Source: Oceanospirillaceae bacterium UBA1126
Lineage (GTDB): Bacteria; Pseudomonadota; Gammaproteobacteria; Pseudomonadales; Balneatricaceae
DNA: 9,994 bases
NCBI GenBank assembly: GCA_002312935.1
Contig: DCAT01000033.1
Coordinates: 1 to 9,994, forward strand
Direction: 5' to 3'
Shown here: positions 4,884 to 9,994 of the stretch, in pieces
Numbering within the stretch: position 1 is the first letter of the stretch
Layout of the letters: each line of letters begins with the position of its first letter
Position numbers and translations under genes: made by a program
The notes under the pieces: generated by a model
Seen by the model: only the letters and a program-made list of their open reading frames with translations
Told to the model about the DNA's origin: nothing
Database searches by the model: none

Positions 4884-6536
4884 ATGACGAAGCCCACTGA
4901 TGTTAATACAGCAACGCATCCTGTCGTTGACATGTATAAAAATGAATATTTACAAGGCCAGCTTTCGCGTCGAGAATTCTTTGTGCGTGCCTCTGCCTTG
5001 GGTGCCAGCACAATTGCGGCTTACAGCATGATTGGTTTGGTCGCCCCAATGGCCATGGCCGGTACCCCTAAAATGGGTGGTACCTTGCGTTATCAAACGG
5101 AAGTGCGTGCCATGAAAGACCCACGTACCTATGACTGGTCCCAAATAGCCAACTTCAGCCGTGGCTGGTTAGAATACCTAGTGCGCATTAACACTGATGG
5201 CACTATGGACGGCCAATTACTCGAAAGTTGGTCAGCCAACAACGATGCCACTGTCTTCACACTTAACGTGCGCAAGGGCGTAACCTGGAATAATGGCGAT
5301 GCCTTCACTGCCGATGACGTGGCTCGCAATATGACTGGTTGGTGTGACAAGAGCGTGGAAGGTAATTCCATGGCGGGTCGTATGAATTCCTTACTAGATG
5401 CGGATACCGGCAAAGCACGGGTAGGTGCCATTGAAGTAGTCGATAGCCATACCGTGCAGCTCAATCTTTTGGCTCCAGATATTTCTATTATTCCAGGCAT
5501 GACTGACTACCCTGCAGCTATTGTCCATTCAAGCCATGACAGTGACAATATGATAGGTAATGCCATCGGTACTGGCCCTTACCTTCCTGAAAGTCTCGAG
5601 GTGGGTGTTAAGGCCGTGTTGGTGCGCAATGAGTCCCATTCATGGTGGGGCGAAGGGGCCTACCTTGACCGTATTGAAATGCTCGACTATGGCACCGACT
5701 ACGGTGCTATTGTAGCCGGCGCTGATGCGGATGAATTTGATATGACCTACGACGTTGCTGGTGAATTTATCGGCATGTTTGATGACCTGGGTTGGATAAA
5801 ATCGTCAGCAGTGACGGCATCCACCATAGTCATCCGCCCCAATCAGCAGGCTGAAGTGGATGGCATTAAACCCTATGCTGACAAACGCGTACGTCAGGCC
5901 TTAGCGATGGCTGTAGACAATAGTATATGTTTAGAACTTGGCTACTCTGGCCATGGCACACCGGCAGAAAACCACCACGTTTGCCCAATTCATCCAGAAT
6001 ATGCAGCCTTGCCTGCCCAAAAGGTGGATGGTGCAGCAGCAAAAGCACTGATGGAAGAAGCTGGCATGGGGGATTATGAACATGAACTTATTTCCATTGA
6101 TGATGATTGGCGACGCAACACCACAGATGCCGTGGCTGCGCAATTGCGCCAAGCAGGCATTAAGGTTAAGCGGACCATTTTGCCAGGTTCTACCTTTTGG
6201 AATGACTGGGTAAAATACCCCTTCTCCTCCACCAACTGGAATCAACGTCCTTTGGGTGTGCAGGTTTTGGCACTAGCCTACCGCAGTGGTGAAGCTTGGA
6301 ACGAAGCTGGTTTCGCTAACAAAGAGTTTGATAGTTTGTTATCACAAGCTCTGTCGGTTCCTGACGCCGATGAACGCCGCAAAATCATGGCCAAAATTGA
6401 GGCCATTATGCAAGATGAAGGCGTCATCATTCAGCCATATTGGCGTTCTTTATATCGGCATAACAAGCCAGGCCTAATGAATGCCGAAATGCATCCTGCG
6501 TTTGAGTTTCATCCAGAAAAGATTTGGTGGTCTTAA
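4884..6536 (+). CDS. Tat-exported family 5 substrate-binding protein of a peptide/opine-type ABC importer
   Basis: A 550-residue periplasmic solute-binding protein of the SBP_bac_5 (DppA/OppA/NikA) class, which delivers a solute to the permeases encoded next. The N-terminus carries a twin-arginine signal: SRREFF at 28-33, a hydrophobic stretch at about 35-58, and a likely cleavage after AMA at 59. The mature part begins GTPKMGGTLRY and contains the family hallmark LLESWSANN...FTLNVRKGVTWNNGDAFTADDV (112-146), ending in a C-terminal FEFHPEKIWWS. I chose ATG 4884 over the TTG at 4818 because GGAG at 4872-4875 precedes it by 8 nt and the 22 extra residues would only lengthen the Tat n-region. 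Family 5 proteins bind peptides, opines, nickel and other small solutes. The shared promoter DNA with the mttB-like operon suggests the ligand here is the amino acid or amine that operon degrades. Confidence 0.93.
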   Translation: MTKPTDVNTATHPVVDMYKNEYLQGQLSRREFFVRASALGASTIAAYSMIGLVAPMAMAGTPKMGGTLRYQTEVRAMKDPRTYDWSQIANFSRGWLEYLVRINTDGTMDGQLLESWSANNDATVFTLNVRKGVTWNNGDAFTADDVARNMTGWCDKSVEGNSMAGRMNSLLDADTGKARVGAIEVVDSHTVQLNLLAPDISIIPGMTDYPAAIVHSSHDSDNMIGNAIGTGPYLPESLEVGVKAVLVRNESHSWWGEGAYLDRIEMLDYGTDYGAIVAGADADEFDMTYDVAGEFIGMFDDLGWIKSSAVTASTIVIRPNQQAEVDGIKPYADKRVRQALAMAVDNSICLELGYSGHGTPAENHHVCPIHPEYAALPAQKVDGAAAKALMEEAGMGDYEHELISIDDDWRRNTTDAVAAQLRQAGIKVKRTILPGSTFWNDWVKYPFSSTNWNQRPLGVQVLALAYRSGEAWNEAGFANKEFDSLLSQALSVPDADERRKIMAKIEAIMQDEGVIIQPYWRSLYRHNKPGLMNAEMHPAFEFHPEKIWWS

Positions 6537-6545
6537 CCTCTACCT

Positions 6546-6562
6546 GGGCCACTTTGTGGCCC
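6546..6562 (+). terminator. Short hairpin after the binding-protein gene
   Basis: GGGCCAC (6546-6552), loop TTT, GTGGCCC (6556-6562): a perfect 7-bp GC-rich stem starting 9 nt after the stop codon. The sequence after it is CTCTAATTTT-like rather than a clean T run. It is probably an mRNA-stabilising or partially terminating element. Confidence 0.55.
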
Positions 6563-6575
6563 TCTAATTTTCTCT

Positions 6576-6603
6576 AAAGAGCAGGCCTAGTGGCCTGCTC
6601 TTT
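6576..6603 (+). terminator. Strong hairpin between binding-protein and permease genes (attenuating terminator)
   Basis: A 12-bp perfect stem (AAAGAGCAGGCC at 6576-6587 with GGCCTGCTCTTT at 6592-6603) closed by the tetraloop TAGT and followed by a short T-rich stretch. It resembles a bidirectional intrinsic terminator. Because the permease genes follow only 38 nt later with no evident promoter, it most likely attenuates transcription, giving more binding protein than membrane components, a common arrangement in ABC importers. Confidence 0.7.
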
Positions 6604-6641
6604 GTTATTACCTCTCTGCCCTAGTCACCTCAGGACTGCAC

Positions 6642-7682
6642 ATGTGGATATTTATTGTTAAGCGAACAGGGCTTATGACACTAACCGCTCTGTGCCTAAC
6701 CTTTTTGGTGTTTTTCTTAACCAACTTACAACCCAATTTAGAAAAGTTAGCCAAGACTCAGGGCAACATGCGCATGTCCGACACACAAGTTGAACAATGG
6801 CTGGAGGATAGAGGCTATAACCAGCCTTTGCTGGTGCGCTATGGCGAATGGTTAGGCGTGGCACAAGGCTTCGTATTTACTAAAGAAAGTGGCAAAACAG
6901 TAGGCCGATGTGTAAAACCTGGTGCAGACACTATCCCCAACTATTGTGGGGTTCTGCAAGCTGATATGGGCTGGTCTTCAGTATTTAAAGATAATGTTTC
7001 CAGTATTGTTAGCAAACGCCTAGGGTTAACGGGCTGGCTAATGCTATTTGTGATGCTAGTGATGGTGCCTATGGCACTAATCATAGGCGTGCTTGCCGGT
7101 ATGAAAGAAGGCTCCCGCACAGATCGAAGCTTATCAACCTTTGCAATTATTACCACTGCAACACCAGAATATGTCTCCGGCGTGATTTTTGTAGTGATAT
7201 TTGCTAGTTCAGCTGTTGGCTTAAGATGGTTTAAAGGCTCTTCGGCTTCTGCTATGGATGAGATCACCATTGCTAATTTCAGCTTGCCCGTCATGACTAT
7301 GGCGTTCTATGGTATGGGCTACATCGCCCGCATGACACGTGCGTCAATGGCGGAGGTAATGACGGCGCAATATATTAGAACTGCCCGTTTAAAAGGTGTT
7401 AGTTTTTACAACATCGTACTCAAACATGCTTTGCGCAATGCGTTAATTGCACCCTTTACGGTGATCATGTTGCAGATCCCATGGCTGCTTACTGGCGTTG
7501 TTATTGTTGAAACCTTGTTTAACTATAAGGGATTTGGTTGGCTGCTAGTGCAGGCTGCGTCCAACAATGATATCGACCTCTTGTTAGCCTGCTCAATGGT
7601 AGCGGTATTCGTGGTACTCATCACACAGCTTATTTCAGATATTGGCTATGTATTCCTCAACCCACGCATTCGTATCAATTAG
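6642..7682 (+). CDS. ABC importer permease, DppB-like
   Basis: A 346-residue inner-membrane subunit of the binding-protein-dependent permease family (BPD_transp_1), partner of the next permease. Predicted membrane helices are at about 9-27, 130-152, 165-190, 212-232, 266-290 and 312-336. The EAA coupling loop is EVMTAQYIRTARLKGVSFYNIVLKHALRNAL (238-268), with the conserved glycine at 252 that contacts the ATPase. Between the usual YGEWLG (67-72) and ADMGWS (107-112) there is an extra hydrophilic stretch of about 30 residues containing C90 and C102, probably periplasmic and able to form a disulfide. The RBS AGGA at 6632-6635 is 6 nt before ATG. The gene lies downstream of the attenuating hairpin and 9 nt ahead of the second permease. 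Confidence 0.92.
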   Translation: MWIFIVKRTGLMTLTALCLTFLVFFLTNLQPNLEKLAKTQGNMRMSDTQVEQWLEDRGYNQPLLVRYGEWLGVAQGFVFTKESGKTVGRCVKPGADTIPNYCGVLQADMGWSSVFKDNVSSIVSKRLGLTGWLMLFVMLVMVPMALIIGVLAGMKEGSRTDRSLSTFAIITTATPEYVSGVIFVVIFASSAVGLRWFKGSSASAMDEITIANFSLPVMTMAFYGMGYIARMTRASMAEVMTAQYIRTARLKGVSFYNIVLKHALRNALIAPFTVIMLQIPWLLTGVVIVETLFNYKGFGWLLVQAASNNDIDLLLACSMVAVFVVLITQLISDIGYVFLNPRIRIN

Positions 7683-7691
7683 GGCTCACTG

Positions 7692-8846
7692 ATGGACGCA
7701 TTATCCGCACTGCAAATTACCATCGGCATTTTAGTTCAGCTGATCCCTGTATGGGTTGCTATGGCCATCATATTTAGCCTCTCACTTTATTATCGACAGC
7801 GCTTAGGCTTGTATGGCCACCTGTTTGATAGCCGCGTTGGCACCATAGGCCTGGTGCTAGTTCTGTTTTGGGTGTTAACCGCTATTTTCGCCGATTTAAT
7901 CATCACTCACGACCCTTTGGGCCAAATTTCTGGTATGAAAAACAAAGGCGTCGGTTTCCCTGTGCGTGGCGTGGAAGGGGCCTACTATTTCTTAGGGGGT
8001 GACAACCTAGCTCGTGACATATTCTCCCGCGTGGTGATGGGCAGCCGATCGGTATTAACCATTGCACCAGCAGCCACTATGTTTGCATTTATGGTGGGCA
8101 TTACTTTAGGGTTACCCGCTGGTTATCGATCAGGAACGCTGGATACAGTGTTATCTTTCTTGTCTAATTTAGTGCTCGCCTTCCCAGTCATTTTGCTGTT
8201 TTTCTTACTCGTAACACCAGAAATTCGTTCCACTGGCGTGCCTATTTACTTGGCCGCCGTGTTGTTCTTATTTCCCATTATATTATTTGTGGTGTTATTT
8301 CAATCTCGCTTTTACACCCAGCCTGTAAAACGTAATATTTATGTCTTAATTGTTCTAGTGTTGGGGTTTTGGGCCTATTCAGGCCTAGCCTTTAACATGG
8401 ACCCATTAGGTGTCTTTTATATGGAACCTAACTTACTGAATATTTTTGTTGCCGTGGTATTTGTTAACTCGCCCACAGTGTTTCGTATTGTCAGGGGACT
8501 GACATTAGACATTAAAACCCGTGACTATGTGGCAGCAGCCGAAACTCGCGGCGAAGGCCCTTGGTACATTATGTTGTGGGAAATCTTACCCAATGCACGA
8601 GGGCCCTTAATTGTGGATTTTTGTTTGCGTATCGGTTACATCACTATTTTATTAGGCACCTTGGGTTTCTTTGGCCTAGGTGTTAGCCCAGAAAGCCCAG
8701 ACTGGGGTATGACCATAAACGAGGGCCGCAAACTCTTATCTATATACCCGCACCTAGCCATTCCTCCTGCCTTAGCATTAATGTCGCTAGTGCTGGGCCT
8801 CAACCTGTTGGCCGACGGCCTGCGCGAACAGTCACTCAAGGACTAA
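7692..8846 (+). CDS. ABC importer permease, DppC-like, enlarged
   Basis: The second permease, 384 residues against about 300 in ordinary DppC. The family motif GGDNLARDIFSRVVMGSRS (102-120) and the EAA loop DYVAAAETRGEGPWYIMLWEILPNARGP (278-305) are clear, as is the C-terminal LLGTLGFFGLGVSPESPDWGMTINEGR (320-346). The extra length comes from an additional N-terminal hydrophobic helix (about 8-31) and an insertion of about 70 residues (180-250) with two further hydrophobic segments (about 184-205 and 217-234). That insertion lies between LAFPVILLFFLLV and IFVAVVFVNSPTVFRIVRG, which are nearly adjacent in DppC. The start ATG lies 9 nt after the upstream stop, whose TAG overlaps the purine-rich AGGG at 7681-7684. 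The next gene follows after 12 nt, so the genes are co-transcribed. Confidence 0.92.
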   Translation: MDALSALQITIGILVQLIPVWVAMAIIFSLSLYYRQRLGLYGHLFDSRVGTIGLVLVLFWVLTAIFADLIITHDPLGQISGMKNKGVGFPVRGVEGAYYFLGGDNLARDIFSRVVMGSRSVLTIAPAATMFAFMVGITLGLPAGYRSGTLDTVLSFLSNLVLAFPVILLFFLLVTPEIRSTGVPIYLAAVLFLFPIILFVVLFQSRFYTQPVKRNIYVLIVLVLGFWAYSGLAFNMDPLGVFYMEPNLLNIFVAVVFVNSPTVFRIVRGLTLDIKTRDYVAAAETRGEGPWYIMLWEILPNARGPLIVDFCLRIGYITILLGTLGFFGLGVSPESPDWGMTINEGRKLLSIYPHLAIPPALALMSLVLGLNLLADGLREQSLKD

Positions 8847-8858
8847 AGGAGCAGGATC

Positions 8859-9994
8859 ATGCAAGCACGAGATTACGATGGCCCTATTTTAGAAATAGAC
8901 AACTTATCAATCAGCTTCTTTACTCGATTGGGTGAGATTCCCGCAGTAATGCACTTCTCTTGTGTGGTAGAGCAAGGCCAAGCAATGGGGCTTGTAGGCG
9001 AATCTGGCTGTGGTAAATCTACCGTGGCTTTAGGGGTGATGCAAGACCTTGGTGTAAACGGCAAAATTGTAGGCGGTAGCATCAAGTTTAAAGGCCAAGA
9101 GCTCAACACCATGAGCGAAGAAGAACTGCGGCATTTGCGTGGCTCTGAAATAGCCATGATCTATCAAGAACCCATGGCCTCTTTGAATCCATCCATGAAG
9201 GTCGGCAAGCAACTCATGGAAGTGCCCATGATTCATCAGGGAAGCTCTGCCAAAGATGCTTGGGACTTAGCCATGCAAGTGGTAGAAGACGTTCGACTGT
9301 CAGACCCAGAACGAATATTAAACAGTTACCCTCATCAGTTATCTGGTGGCCAACAGCAACGTATTGTTATTGCTATGGCGCTCATGTCAAAGCCTTCATT
9401 GTTGATTCTTGATGAACCCACCACCGCATTAGATGTAACTATTGAAGCGGGTATTGTTGACCTAGTCAAAGGGCTAGGAGAGAAGTATGGTACGTCTATG
9501 CTATTTATCTCCCACAACCTTGGCTTAGTGTTGGAGACCTGCAATGATATTTGTGTGATGTATTCTGGTGAAGCTATAGAAGCTGGGGCGATTGAAAAAG
9601 TATTTGAGCGTATGCGCCATCCCTATACGCAAGCATTGTTCCGCTCCATTCCATTGCCCGGTGCTGATAAAAATGCCCGTCCTTTGGTCACTATACCGGG
9701 TAATTTTCCGTTACCCCATGAGCGCCCCAATGGTTGTAACTTTGGCCCTCGGTGTAATTATTATGACGCCGAAGCCTGTGGCCAAAATGAAATTTCCATG
9801 CTGTCTTTGATAGATGATCAAAACCATTCCTCACGTTGTGCAAGAATCGATCAAATAGATTGGCTCAACCCTCCAGTAGCTGCTGCAGATAGGCAGTCCA
9901 CCCAAATAGGTGACGTGGTACTTAAAGTTGATAAGCTACAAAAATACTATGAAGTTGCTGCCAGCGCTTTGTTTGGTGGCGGAGAAAAGCGTGT
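8859..9994 (+). CDS. ABC importer ATPase, DppD-like, probably a fused double ATPase (partial, 3' end beyond window)
   Basis: Energises the importer in the cytoplasm. I translated 378 residues with no stop. The first nucleotide-binding domain is complete: Walker A GESGCGKST (47-55), Q-loop Q103, signature LSGGQQQR (161-168), Walker B LLILDEP (181-187), and H-loop H219. It is followed by the oligopeptide-type C-terminal region HPYTQALFRSIP (254-265) and four cysteines, C293, C299, C307 and C327, in the C-x-x-x-P-R-C-like pattern of DppD/OppD. A DppD protein would end near 330, but this frame continues through a linker into VVLKVDKLQKYYEVAASALFGG (353-374), which looks like the start of a DppF-type domain. 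I therefore infer a fused two-domain ATPase like YejF or GsiA. AAGGAG at 8846-8851 lies 7 nt before ATG. Confidence 0.92.
   Translation, partial: MQARDYDGPILEIDNLSISFFTRLGEIPAVMHFSCVVEQGQAMGLVGESGCGKSTVALGVMQDLGVNGKIVGGSIKFKGQELNTMSEEELRHLRGSEIAMIYQEPMASLNPSMKVGKQLMEVPMIHQGSSAKDAWDLAMQVVEDVRLSDPERILNSYPHQLSGGQQQRIVIAMALMSKPSLLILDEPTTALDVTIEAGIVDLVKGLGEKYGTSMLFISHNLGLVLETCNDICVMYSGEAIEAGAIEKVFERMRHPYTQALFRSIPLPGADKNARPLVTIPGNFPLPHERPNGCNFGPRCNYYDAEACGQNEISMLSLIDDQNHSSRCARIDQIDWLNPPVAAADRQSTQIGDVVLKVDKLQKYYEVAASALFGGGEKR

Noticed and set aside
1..9994. CRISPR arrays, insertion sequences, tRNA or rRNA genes.
   Set aside because: No regularly spaced repeats, transposase-like frames, terminal inverted repeats or RNA-gene signatures were seen.

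Overview
The window looks like an accessory catabolic locus from a heterotrophic Gram-negative bacterium, probably a marine-type proteobacterium. The clues are moderate GC, closely packed genes with good Shine-Dalgarno sites, a Tat-exported binding protein with a peptide/opine-type ABC importer, an MttB-superfamily methyltransferase without pyrrolysine, and a GlxA/AraC-type regulator of the kind that controls quaternary-amine catabolism. I infer this lineage from gene style; no rRNA or tRNA is present to confirm it.

Layout. Leftward (minus strand), in transcription order: an MttB-like corrinoid methyltransferase (3325-1766), a 2-oxoglutarate/Fe(II) oxygenase of the aspartyl/asparaginyl beta-hydroxylase fold (1733-1053), and a low-specificity threonine aldolase (1037 to beyond the window edge). 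The gaps are 32 and 15 nt, so this is almost certainly one operon. A DJ-1/PfpI-AraC regulator (3489-4478, plus) diverges from it. After a 405-nt non-coding stretch comes a rightward transporter operon: Tat-dependent family 5 substrate-binding protein (4884-6536), two strong hairpins, DppB-like permease (6642-7682), enlarged DppC-like permease (7692-8846), and an ATPase (8859 to the window end) that seems to run straight into a second ATPase domain.

How the parts may work together. The importer would bring in a small solute. The oxygenase could put a beta-hydroxyl on an alpha-amino acid, and the aldolase could cleave the product to glycine plus an aldehyde. The MttB homologue suggests a trimethylammonium group on substrate or product. 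The simplest compound that fits all three enzymes is N-epsilon-trimethyllysine or a close analogue: hydroxylation, retro-aldol release of glycine and demethylation, which partly parallels eukaryotic carnitine synthesis. This is inference. The corrinoid protein, the methyl acceptor transferase and the aldehyde dehydrogenase are not in the window.

The most notable DNA-level signal is that the regulator gene is flanked by two mirror-image copies of about 99 bp of promoter DNA, one driving each flanking operon outward (3328-3426 minus, 4549-4647 plus). Both carry the dyad GARGCT-N8-RGCCTC. This ties the enzymes and the transporter into one regulon and gives a concrete candidate operator.
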